Assembly (NCBI GenBank): GCA_035604615.1
Contig: DATNID010000071.1
Coordinates: forward strand, 1-64,000
Direction of reading: 5' to 3'
DNA length: 64,000 nucleotides
DNA from: DATJLY01 sp035604615
GTDB lineage: Bacteria; Pseudomonadota; Alphaproteobacteria; ATCC43930; CGMCC-115725
The notes beneath the pieces are model-generated. The model worked only from the letters and a program-made list of their open reading frames with translations. It was not told the origin of the DNA and searched no databases. The translations under genes and the position numbers were made by a program. The stretch's first letter is position 1. Each line of letters starts with the position of its first letter. This document shows, piece by piece, positions 34,171 through 42,890 of the stretch.

Positions 34171-37164
34171 CTATTTCACGGCGAGCGGGCGTTTCGCTTC
34201 GGCCGCTTCGGCGCCGGCGCGCTCCGGCCGCCACTTCTCGATCTCGACGAGGCAATTGCTCGTCCCCATGGCGTGGGCGCGCTTGATCTGCATGCGGCCC
34301 GGCGAGAGCTGGTTGAGCGAGCCGCCGCGGTCGGCGCTCTCGCCCGGCCGCCCGGCCGGATCGAACACGGCGGACGATTCATAGCCGTGCGCGACGCCGG
34401 CGCGCAGGCGGCGTGTCGGCAGCGCGGCGCAGATGACGCTGCCGCGCTCGTTATGGACGCGGACCAGGTCGTGGCGCCTGATGCCGCGCGCGGCGGCGTC
34501 TTCCTCGCTCATGCGCAGCACCAGATAGAAACGGCCGCCGATCGCGACGCGGTGATCGGCGATGTCGTTGGCGAACCCGTCCTTGCCGTCGCCCTGCGAA
34601 TGGAACGAGTAGCGCGGGTGGGGCGTGAGGAGCTGCACGGGAAAGCGCGACGCGGCATCCGCGTGCGCGCCTTCGGAGGACGCCCGGTATTTGAGAATCG
34701 GCGGGCGTTCCTCGTCGGCGGCGTCGAACGCCTTCAAGGTCTCGCATTCGAACTCGAACTTGCCGGTGGGGGTGCCGAGCCCCGACCCGAAGGCGCCGCG
34801 ATATTCGGCGGCGATCGGCAGCGGCTCGGGCACGTCCTTCTTGCGCCCGTCATAGAACCAACGGAACGCGACCGGCGCGCGGCGCGCCGGCTCGGGCGCC
34901 GGCACCACGTAATAGCCTTTCTTGAGGAAGTCGCGCCACGACACGCGGTCCGCCAGGTCGGACGCGTCAAACATGCGTTTCACCCAGTCGAGCTCGCTCA
35001 TGCCCTCGGAATAATAGGCGCCGAGGCCGAGGCGCTTCGACAGCGCGAAGAAAATCTCGTAATCGGATTTGGATTCGCCCAGGGGCTCGATGCATTTGTG
35101 CTGCATCGTGACGATGCGGTGGTTCGCTTGCATCTGCGAATGATGGGCATAGCCGCTGACGCCGATCCATTCGGAGATGTCCCAGCGCTCGAAGCTGGTG
35201 CAGGCGGGCAGGATCACGTCGGCGAATTTCGCCTCGCCTTCCATCCAGATCGACTGGTTGACCACGAACTCGAGATTCGGGGACTGGTACATGCGCACGA
35301 AGCGGCTGGCGTCCGGGAGCGTTCCGAAATTGGTGCCGCCATAGCGATAGAGCATGCGCACGCGCGCGGCACCCGGCGCCGGGTACATCACGCGCGCGAA
35401 CTGGCGCGCCGGCGAGCGGCCGTCGCGCACCCAGCTTTCGGCGCGGCCCTCGATGATGGCCTCGGGCATGTGGAGGCGCGGGATCGCCTGGGTCACCGTG
35501 TTCATGGTCATCAAATGCGGCATGCGCTGATAGAGCCCGACCGCGGCCGCGGTGCCGACCACGTCGCCGGAGATGCCGCCCTCGGCATAGCCCGGGAACC
35601 AGAAGGCGAGATCGACCGGCGCGCCCCATTGCAGATTGCCGAAATTGACGCCCGGCCGCCCGAGCCCCTGCATCGCCGCGAGGCACACCATGGCGCGCGC
35701 CCACTCGATGCCGGTGGGACCGCGGCAGGCGCCGCCGAAGCCGTTGCCGAGGCCGCCGGCGCCGAGATAGGTGCGCTTCTTGCCCCAGGCCCGCGCGAGC
35801 GCGCGCACGGTGCGCGCCGGAACGCCGGTCTCTTCCTCCTGCCATTCCGGCGTCTTTGCCACGCCGTCGTCGCCGCCTGTGATGTAACGCTTCCAGGTGT
35901 CGAACCCGTGCGTGCGCGAAGCGACGAAGTCGCGGTCGTAGAGTCCCTCCGCGATCCACACCTGCGCGATCGCCAGCGCCATGGCCGCGTCGCTGCCGGG
36001 CCGGGGCGCGATCCAGGTGCCGCCGACATAGGCCGCGCTCTGGTTGAAGTAGGGGTCGATGTGGACGACGGGGATGCCGAGCTGCTTCAGCCATTGGCGG
36101 CGCACCGTGCCGTCCTGGCCGGCATAGACGCCGCTCGTCGATTCCGGGTCGCTCGACCAGAACACCACCATTTCGGCATGGACCAGAAGGTCCTCGACGG
36201 TGCCGTAGCCCTCGCCGAGGCCCATGCGCATGGTATAGCCCCAATGGTGGCTGGCGCCCCAGTACCAGCCTTCCCAGCTGTCGGGGTTGCTGGCGATGGC
36301 GGTGTGGCCGACGAGGTTGGCGAAGCGCTGCAGCGCGCTGAAATAGTAGCCGATATTGCCCCAGGTGTGGTGCGACTGGCTCTGGAAGGCGATGGCGCTC
36401 GGCCCGTGCGCCTGCTTCTGGCGCGTGATCTCGGAGGCGACGATGTCGAGCGCCTCGTCCCATGAGATGCGCTCATAGCCGGAGACGCCGCGATTCTGCG
36501 GGTTGCGCTCGCCCTTGGGAGCGAAATCGACGCGCTTCATCGGATGGAGCAGCCGGTCGGGCGAATAGACCAGCGATTTCCACGCGAGCGCGTGCGGCGC
36601 CACGGTCGCCTTGCGCGGCGGCGTGAAGCGCTGGCCCCGCGCCGCGATGGTCCAGGAGGCGCCGTCTTCTTCCGTGAAGTCGATGGGCGTGATGCGGACG
36701 ATGCGCCCGTCCTTCACCGCGACGAAGACAGGGCCGCCATTGGTCATGCTGGTAAAGCGCGTGGTGCCGTCGCCTTGCTTGGTGCCGGCGGCCCAGCCCA
36801 TGCGCATCGCCGCCATGATGGTCTGCACGAACCAGCAGGCCAGCTCGTCCGGCCCGTCGAGCGTCAGGTTGAAATTCTTCTGCGCCGCGATCTGCTCGTA
36901 CCAGTCGATCGGCGGCGTCATCAGCCGCGCGCCGAGCGCGGCGGTGTCGAAGCACAAGGTGACGTCGGGCCGCCAATGAAGCCCGGCGCGCGAGCGCACG
37001 CGCCCGTTGGCGAAAATGAAATGGCGCCCGACCTTGCCGTCGCGGGTGCGGATTTGCGCGACCAGTCGATGCTCGGCGAGACGGCGGCGGAACGCGGGCT
37101 CGCGCAGCGCCGCCAGCCGCAAGAGCTGCGTCAGCCCGAACAGGATGATGCCGAACCGCGTCAT
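34171..37164 (-). CDS. Molybdopterin oxidoreductase, pyrogallol-transhydroxylase-like, with SCP2-like N-terminus
   Basis: A 997-residue DMSO-reductase-family enzyme. Residues 1-125 look like an SCP2 lipid-binding fold (RHFIFANGRVRSRAG, QIAAQKNFNLTLDGP). Residues 140-990 are the molybdopterin part. H265 in SHHTWGNIGYY and D295-S296 in SNPDSWEGWYWG are 30 residues apart, the spacing I recall for H144 and D174-S175 of the Pelobacter transhydroxylase large subunit. There is no N-terminal [4Fe-4S] cysteine motif and no Tat signal, also as in that enzyme. The iron-sulfur small subunit gene is absent nearby. It probably acts on a hydroxylated ring in the cytoplasm without water as oxygen source, but this needs proof. 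Confidence 0.82.
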   Translation of the reverse strand: MTRFGIILFGLTQLLRLAALREPAFRRRLAEHRLVAQIRTRDGKVGRHFIFANGRVRSRAGLHWRPDVTLCFDTAALGARLMTPPIDWYEQIAAQKNFNLTLDGPDELACWFVQTIMAAMRMGWAAGTKQGDGTTRFTSMTNGGPVFVAVKDGRIVRITPIDFTEEDGASWTIAARGQRFTPPRKATVAPHALAWKSLVYSPDRLLHPMKRVDFAPKGERNPQNRGVSGYERISWDEALDIVASEITRQKQAHGPSAIAFQSQSHHTWGNIGYYFSALQRFANLVGHTAIASNPDSWEGWYWGASHHWGYTMRMGLGEGYGTVEDLLVHAEMVVFWSSDPESTSGVYAGQDGTVRRQWLKQLGIPVVHIDPYFNQSAAYVGGTWIAPRPGSDAAMALAIAQVWIAEGLYDRDFVASRTHGFDTWKRYITGGDDGVAKTPEWQEEETGVPARTVRALARAWGKKRTYLGAGGLGNGFGGACRGPTGIEWARAMVCLAAMQGLGRPGVNFGNLQWGAPVDLAFWFPGYAEGGISGDVVGTAAAVGLYQRMPHLMTMNTVTQAIPRLHMPEAIIEGRAESWVRDGRSPARQFARVMYPAPGAARVRMLYRYGGTNFGTLPDASRFVRMYQSPNLEFVVNQSIWMEGEAKFADVILPACTSFERWDISEWIGVSGYAHHSQMQANHRIVTMQHKCIEPLGESKSDYEIFFALSKRLGLGAYYSEGMSELDWVKRMFDASDLADRVSWRDFLKKGYYVVPAPEPARRAPVAFRWFYDGRKKDVPEPLPIAAEYRGAFGSGLGTPTGKFEFECETLKAFDAADEERPPILKYRASSEGAHADAASRFPVQLLTPHPRYSFHSQGDGKDGFANDIADHRVAIGGRFYLVLRMSEEDAAARGIRRHDLVRVHNERGSVICAALPTRRLRAGVAHGYESSAVFDPAGRPGESADRGGSLNQLSPGRMQIKRAHAMGTSNCLVEIEKWRPERAGAEAAEAKRPLAVK

Positions 37165-37263
37165 GCTTCCGCCACCCGATCCGTTTCTTTATCATTGGGC
37201 CTATCATCGGCACGCCGCGCCATTGTCGCCGAACTCAGGCCCGGATTCGAGGCTCATCTTCCG

Positions 37264-38259
37264 ATGCGGAAAACGCCGTGGTCCCTGCTGCTGCTCGCGC
37301 TTCTCGGCGCAAGCGCGCACGCGGCCGAGCCGGCGAAGCTCACCATGACGGTGACGCAGATCACCGCGCATTACGCGCCCTACTTCATCGCCGCCGACAA
37401 GGGCTATTTCTTGGCCGAGGGCATCGAGATGGCGTTCGTCACGGCGAGCGGCGGCTCGGCCACGGCGGCGCTGATGTCGGGCAAGATCGACTTCACCGCC
37501 TCGGCCGCCTCGACCGTCAACGCGATCCTGCGCGGCGCCAGCTTGCGCGTCATCTATACGATGGCCGACCGGCCGGCCTATGAATTGCGCTCGACCGATC
37601 CCGCGCTCAAGACGCTCGCCGATCTGAAGGGCAAGCAGGTCGGCATCTCGAGCCGCGGCGACACCTACGAAGTCGCGATGCGCTTGACCTTGCTCGCGTC
37701 GAACCTGCCGCAGGACTGGGTCGGCTACACGCCGCTCGGCGTCGGCAGCGCGCGCGACGCGGCGCTGATCTCGGGCGCGCTCCCCGCGCTCATCATTCCG
37801 ACGGCGGAGCTGGCGCCCTTGCGCGACAACCCGGCGGTGCGGCGCGGGCATCGCATCGTCAACATGTACGACACGATCCGCATGCCCTACACCGGCGTCG
37901 CCACCTCGGCGGCGCTGATGCGAACGAAGCCGGAGCTGGTCGCGGGCTTCCTGCGCGGGGTGGTGAAGGGCATGCGCTACATGCGGGACTATGAAGAGGC
38001 GACGATCGCGCTGCTCCTCAAGCGGCGGCCGGACATCGACCGAATCCAGCTCGTGGCCGATTACGACGACACGATCTCGACCGCGACCGAGGACGGGACC
38101 GCGCCCGACGCGCTCATCGCCAAGGATTTGGCGGTGCGCGCGCAACTCCTCGAACTGCCGCCGGACAAGGTGCCGCCGCCGGACCAGGTCTACGATTACG
38201 CGCCCTTGCGCCAAGTGACCGCCGCGCTCGACGCAAGCGGCTGGAAGCCGGTGCCGTAG
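37264..38259 (+). CDS. NMT1/THI5-like ABC substrate-binding protein
   Basis: A 331-residue periplasmic binding protein with a signal peptide (SLLLLALLGASAHAAEP). The fold begins QITAHYAPYFIAADKGYF and continues IDFTASAASTVNAIL, then LADLKGKQVGISSRGD. These are features of the SsuA/ThiY/NMT1 family that feeds sulfonate, pyrimidine or aromatic ABC importers. No permease or ATPase gene of that type is adjacent, so it is an orphan receptor in this window. It is divergent from the molybdoenzyme gene (about 100 bases between starts). Confidence 0.88.
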   Translation: MRKTPWSLLLLALLGASAHAAEPAKLTMTVTQITAHYAPYFIAADKGYFLAEGIEMAFVTASGGSATAALMSGKIDFTASAASTVNAILRGASLRVIYTMADRPAYELRSTDPALKTLADLKGKQVGISSRGDTYEVAMRLTLLASNLPQDWVGYTPLGVGSARDAALISGALPALIIPTAELAPLRDNPAVRRGHRIVNMYDTIRMPYTGVATSAALMRTKPELVAGFLRGVVKGMRYMRDYEEATIALLLKRRPDIDRIQLVADYDDTISTATEDGTAPDALIAKDLAVRAQLLELPPDKVPPPDQVYDYAPLRQVTAALDASGWKPVP

Positions 38260-38344
38260 CGCATACACTCAGGAGCGACACGCCGCATGGCTAACGCCAG
38301 GTGCGACCAAATTCCAACTTGGATACGGAGACGCAGACCGCCCG

Positions 38345-40078
38345 ATGCCCACGCCTTCCGCTCCGTCCGCGCATGATCCCATCGAGGCGAAGCTCAGCCC
38401 GGCGGACGACCGCGTTCTTCTGAACGCCTGGTTGCCGCCCCGGGCGGGCGTGGTGCCCAAGATCAGAATCGGCCGGCGCTGGGTTAACGTGCTGTGGGTG
38501 TTGCCGATCGGGTTCGTGCTCGCCGTCATCGCCGTGGCCGTGGCTCAGGCCTTGCGGGAGCTGCCGACGGTGCAGGCGTTCCTCGTGCGCTACCCGGGCG
38601 TCCCGCCATCCGCGCCTTCCGTCACCGCCGGGTTTCCGGCGTGGCTGCGGGTGCAGCACTTCCTGAATTTCTTCTTCATGGCGTTCATCATCCGCGCCGG
38701 AATCCAGATTCTCGCCGACCATCCGCGATTGTACTGGAAGCGCGACTGCACGCCCGGCACCGAATGGTTCCGCTTTCAGACGGACGTGCCGACAGGGCGG
38801 ATATGGACCGCGAAGGACGATGCGGTGACCGTGCCCGGGTGGCTCGGCATCCCCGGCATTCGCCATTCCATCGGGCTCGCCCGCTGGTGGCATTTCTCGT
38901 TCGGCCTGCTGTGGATCATCAACGGCATCGTGGTCTACGCGCTGCTGTTCTCGACCGGGCAGTGGGTGAGGCTGGTGCCGACCACGTGGGAAGTGTTCCC
39001 CAACGCGGCCTCGACCGCGCTGCAATACCTGTCGCTCGCCTTCCCCGCCGACGAAAGCTGGACCCGCTACAACAGCCTCCAGCAACTCGCGTATTTCATC
39101 ACCATTTTCATTGCCGCGCCCCTGTCCATCGTCACGGGTTTCATGCAGGGACCCGCGATCTCGAATCGGCTGGGCCGGTTCGGCAGGATATTGAACCGTC
39201 AAATGGCGCGATCGCTCCACTTCATCGCGATGTGGTGGTTCCTACTTTTCATCCTGGTCCACGTCACCTTGGTGTTCATCACCGGAGCGCGGGTCAACCT
39301 GAACATGATGTTCGCCGGGGTGCATGACGGCTCGTGGAGCGGACTGGCGATTTTCGTTCCGGCGATGGCGCTGCTGGTCGTGCCATGGTGGCTGGCCTCG
39401 CCATTCACCATCCGTCATGCGCGCCTCGTTCAGAAGGTCGGCAAGGTCATGATGTGGCCGTTCAACACGCTCACCGAGTGGTGGGACCCGACCAGCCAAT
39501 TGGCCGAGGCGGACATCTCGCCGTATTTCTGGCCCAACGGCACGATGCCGAATTCGGCCGAATTCGACGCGCTGGTCGCCGGAGGCTTTGCCGGGTTCGC
39601 GCTGCGGGTCGGCGGCTTGGTCGAGGCGCCGCTTGTGTTCTCCTACGCCGAGCTGAAGGCCATGCCGAAGCAGGAGCAGATCACCACCCATTTCTGCATT
39701 CAGGGATGGTCCGGCGTCGCGAAATGGGGCGGCGTGCCGATGCGTCACGTCCTCGAACTGGTACGCCCAACGCCCGAGGCCCGCTATGTCGTTTTCTATT
39801 CGCTGGCCGATGGCAGCGACGCCGGGCGTTACTATGACGTGCATAAAATATCCAACATGCGCCACGAGCTGACCATCCTCGCTTATGAAATGAACGGAGC
39901 CCCCATCAGCGTGCTGCACGGCGCACCGCTGCGGCTGCGCTGCGAGAACGAGCTCGGGTTCAAGATGGTGAAATGGATCGCAGCGATCGAGTTCGTTCAC
40001 GACTTTGCGGACCTCGGCGCCGGTCAGGGCGGATATAACGAGGATCACGAATTCTACGGCTATCGCATGCCCATCTGA
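38345..40078 (+). CDS. Cytochrome b561-like membrane domain fused to a sulfite-oxidase-fold domain
   Basis: A 577-residue fusion. Six hydrophobic segments lie near residues 47-70, 101-123, 181-203, 247-267, 290-313 and 333-352. H105, H183, H292 and H306 are candidate heme ligands. Residues about 385-577 are a molybdopterin-binding sulfite-oxidase-like fold, with the candidate Mo-ligand cysteine C451 in THFCIQGWSGVAKWGG. In MsrP/MsrQ systems these parts are separate proteins and the Mo domain is exported by Tat. Here there is no Tat motif, and an even number of segments places both ends on the same, probably cytoplasmic, side. The physiological substrate is unknown. Confidence 0.85.
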   Translation: MPTPSAPSAHDPIEAKLSPADDRVLLNAWLPPRAGVVPKIRIGRRWVNVLWVLPIGFVLAVIAVAVAQALRELPTVQAFLVRYPGVPPSAPSVTAGFPAWLRVQHFLNFFFMAFIIRAGIQILADHPRLYWKRDCTPGTEWFRFQTDVPTGRIWTAKDDAVTVPGWLGIPGIRHSIGLARWWHFSFGLLWIINGIVVYALLFSTGQWVRLVPTTWEVFPNAASTALQYLSLAFPADESWTRYNSLQQLAYFITIFIAAPLSIVTGFMQGPAISNRLGRFGRILNRQMARSLHFIAMWWFLLFILVHVTLVFITGARVNLNMMFAGVHDGSWSGLAIFVPAMALLVVPWWLASPFTIRHARLVQKVGKVMMWPFNTLTEWWDPTSQLAEADISPYFWPNGTMPNSAEFDALVAGGFAGFALRVGGLVEAPLVFSYAELKAMPKQEQITTHFCIQGWSGVAKWGGVPMRHVLELVRPTPEARYVVFYSLADGSDAGRYYDVHKISNMRHELTILAYEMNGAPISVLHGAPLRLRCENELGFKMVKWIAAIEFVHDFADLGAGQGGYNEDHEFYGYRMPI

Positions 40079-40165
40079 GCGTTCCACCGGCGGACGACGC
40101 CGCCTTGTCCTCCCCTCCCTTGCCTCGGCGCTTGGTTGGCACCACACTCGCCGCGGGAGGGGATC

Positions 40166-41212
40166 ATGGCACGGTTCAAGGTCGTAACACCCAAGGGCAC
40201 CAGCTACGCGGTCGGCGCGGCCAACAGCTACGACTACGAGAACGAGGCCCTGGCGCCGCTCGACGCCGAGATCGTCGAGATCGACGCCTCGTCGGAGAAT
40301 TCCTTCATCGCCGCGGCGCACGACGCCGACGCGGTCTATGCCAAGGGCCGCCCCTTCACCAAGCGCATGATCGACGGGCTCGAGCGCTGCCGCATCATCG
40401 CGCTGGGCTCGGTGGGCGTGGATTCGGTGGACGTGACGGCGGCGACGGCGCGCGGCATCCCGGTCACCAACGTCCCCGACACCTTCATCGAGGAGGTCGC
40501 CGACCATGCCATGATGCTGCTGCTGGCGAGCTTCCGCCGCCTCATCGTGCAGGACCGCATGGTGCGCGAGGGGCGCTGGCGCGAGGGCCGGCCCGCGCTG
40601 GCGCAGCCGCGCCTCATGGGCCAGACCCTGGGCTTCATCGCCTTCGGCCATGTCGCGCGCCAGGTGGCGCTCCGCGCCAAGCCGTTCGGCTTGCGGCTCG
40701 TGGCCTACGACCCTTACGTCGAGGAGCTGGTGCTGAGCTCCTATGGCGTCGAGCCGGTGACGCTCGACGAGCTGCTGGCCATGTCGGATTTCGTGTCGAT
40801 GCACGCGCCCTCGACCGCGGACGCAAACCGCATGCTGACCGAGCGCCATTTCCGCCTGATGAAGAAGAGCGCCATCTTCCTCAACACCGGCCGCGGGCCG
40901 ACGGTGGACGAGCCGGCGCTGATCAAGGCGCTCGCCGAGGGCTGGATCGCCGGCGCCGGGCTCGACGTGCTCGAGACCGAGCCGCCCAAGCCGGACAATC
41001 CGCTCCTGAAGATGGAGAACGTGACGCTCACGCCGCATGTCGCCTCGGCGTCGGGAAGGTTCGACCCGGTGCGGCGGCGCCGCGTCGGCCACGAGATCGC
41101 GCTCGCGTTGAAGGGCATGTGGCCCAGGAGCTGCGTCAATCCCACCGTGCTCGAGCGCTCCGAGTTGAAGCGCTGGCAGCCTTATTCGATGGAACGCGGG
41201 CCGGCGAACTGA
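40166..41212 (+). CDS. D-2-hydroxyacid dehydrogenase family protein
   Basis: A 348-residue NAD-dependent 2-hydroxyacid dehydrogenase related to the bacterial C-terminal-binding-protein-like group. The catalytic set is present: R243 (TGRGP), E272 (TEPP) and H291 (TPHVAS). The cofactor loop that is usually G-x-G-x-x-G reads AFGHVA, so two glycines are alanine. GGGAGGGGATC before the ATG at 40166 fixes the start; a TTG ten codons earlier is not needed. It precedes the ThDP enzyme by 31 bases and they are probably co-transcribed, suggesting a 2-oxoacid/2-hydroxyacid step. Confidence 0.88.
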   Translation: MARFKVVTPKGTSYAVGAANSYDYENEALAPLDAEIVEIDASSENSFIAAAHDADAVYAKGRPFTKRMIDGLERCRIIALGSVGVDSVDVTAATARGIPVTNVPDTFIEEVADHAMMLLLASFRRLIVQDRMVREGRWREGRPALAQPRLMGQTLGFIAFGHVARQVALRAKPFGLRLVAYDPYVEELVLSSYGVEPVTLDELLAMSDFVSMHAPSTADANRMLTERHFRLMKKSAIFLNTGRGPTVDEPALIKALAEGWIAGAGLDVLETEPPKPDNPLLKMENVTLTPHVASASGRFDPVRRRRVGHEIALALKGMWPRSCVNPTVLERSELKRWQPYSMERGPAN

Positions 41213-41243
41213 CGCGAGGCCCCAAGAGAGCAGGAGACGAGCG

Positions 41244-42884
41244 ATGAAAGTCGGAGCGGCGATCGCGGAGATCATGAAGCGCGAGGGCGTGGAGATCATG
41301 ACGGCCTATCCCGTCAATCATCTCATCGAGTACGCCGCCGCCGCCGACATCCGGCCCATCATCGTGCGCCAGGAGCGCATCGGCCTGCACATGGCCGACG
41401 CCATCTCGCGCATGACGCAGGGGCGCAAGATCGGCGCCTTCTGCATGCAGAGCGGCCCCGGCACCGAGAACGCCTATGGCGGCATCGCCCAGGCGTTCAG
41501 CGAATCGATCCCGATCCTGGTGATCCCCGGCGGCTATCAGCGCCGCATCGCGCAGATCCCGGCGAACTACCACGCAACGACGCAGATGAGCAGCGTCGCC
41601 AAGTCGGCCGAATGGCTGATCTCGCCCGCGGAGGTCTCGAACGTGATGCGCCGCGCCTTCTCGCGCTTGAGGAACGGCCGCGGCGGCCCGGCGATCGTCG
41701 AGGTGCCGGGCGATTTGTGGAACGAGGAATTGCCGGGGCCGCTCGACTACACGCCGGTGACGGCAACGCGCTATGGACCCGAGGCGGCCGCCGCGCGCGA
41801 GGCGGCGCGCGTTCTCGCCAAGGCGGAACGGCCGGTGATCTATGCCGGCCAGGGCGTCCATTGGGCGCGCGCCTGGAAGCAGCTTCGCCAGCTCGCCGAG
41901 CATCTGGGGGCGCCGGTGGTGACCAGCCTCGAAGGCAAGAGCGCCTTCCCCGAGGACCACAAGCTCGCGCTCGGCTCGGGCGGCGTCGCGGTGCCCAAGA
42001 CGGTGCGGCATTTCCTCGACCGCGCCGACGTGATCTTCGGCATCGGCTGCAGCTTCACCGAGACCAATTTCGGCGTCGCCATGCCCAAGGGCAAGACCAT
42101 CATCCACTCGACGCTCGACCCCGATCACCTCAACAAGGACCTCGCCTGCGCCATCGGCCTGGTCGGCGACGCGGGCGTCACGCTCGACATGATCCTGGCC
42201 GAGCTCGCGGCCTTCGTGCCGGCGCCGCGCGACAGCAGCGCCACCGCGCGCGAGATCGCCGAGATGCGCGCGGGATGGGTCGCCGAGTGGCAGGCGAAGC
42301 TGACCGATGCGGGCAAGCCGCTGACGCCCTATCGCGTGATCAACGACCTGATGCGCACGGTCGATGTCGATAACACCATCATCACCCACGACGCCGGCAG
42401 CCCGCGCGACCAGCTCTCGCCGTTCTGGGTGTCGCGCACGCCGCATTCCTATATCGGATGGGGCAAGACGACGCAGTTGGGATACGGGCTCGGCCTCGCC
42501 ATGGGAGCGAAGCTGGTGGCGCCGGACAAGCTCTGCATCAACGTCTGGGGCGACGCCGCCATCGGCTTCACCGGCATGGATTTCGAGACCGCGGTCAGGA
42601 ACCGCATCCCGATCCTGTCGGTGCTGTTCAACAACTCGTCGATGGCGTGCGAGCTGCACATCATGCAGACCTCGACCGAGAAATACCGCGCCACCGACAT
42701 CTCGGGCGACTATGCCGCCTTCGCGCGCGCCATGGGGGGATATGGCGAGCGCGTGATCGAGCCCCAGGACATCGTCCCTGCCATCAAGCGCGGCATCGAG
42801 CAGACGCGCAACGGCACCCCCGCGCTCCTCGAGTTCATCACGCGGCAGGAAACCAGCCTGTCGCGTTACGCGCCGCAGGCTTGA
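41244..42884 (+). CDS. Thiamine-diphosphate-dependent enzyme, acetolactate synthase-like
   Basis: A 546-residue ThDP enzyme with three domains. The N-terminal PYR domain has the cofactor-activating Glu, E44 in IIVRQERIG. The central domain has VIYAGQGVHWARA. The C-terminal PP domain has WGDAAIGFTGMDFETA followed by LFNNSS, the GDG...NN-type Mg/ThDP motif in altered form (GDAAIG). It lacks the FAD-binding details I would expect of a true acetolactate synthase. Candidate reactions are C-C bond cleavage or decarboxylation of a 2-oxoacid or cyclic dione. It ends six bases from the convergent binding-protein gene. Confidence 0.87.
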   Translation: MKVGAAIAEIMKREGVEIMTAYPVNHLIEYAAAADIRPIIVRQERIGLHMADAISRMTQGRKIGAFCMQSGPGTENAYGGIAQAFSESIPILVIPGGYQRRIAQIPANYHATTQMSSVAKSAEWLISPAEVSNVMRRAFSRLRNGRGGPAIVEVPGDLWNEELPGPLDYTPVTATRYGPEAAAAREAARVLAKAERPVIYAGQGVHWARAWKQLRQLAEHLGAPVVTSLEGKSAFPEDHKLALGSGGVAVPKTVRHFLDRADVIFGIGCSFTETNFGVAMPKGKTIIHSTLDPDHLNKDLACAIGLVGDAGVTLDMILAELAAFVPAPRDSSATAREIAEMRAGWVAEWQAKLTDAGKPLTPYRVINDLMRTVDVDNTIITHDAGSPRDQLSPFWVSRTPHSYIGWGKTTQLGYGLGLAMGAKLVAPDKLCINVWGDAAIGFTGMDFETAVRNRIPILSVLFNNSSMACELHIMQTSTEKYRATDISGDYAAFARAMGGYGERVIEPQDIVPAIKRGIEQTRNGTPALLEFITRQETSLSRYAPQA

Positions 42885-42890
42885 GCAGCG

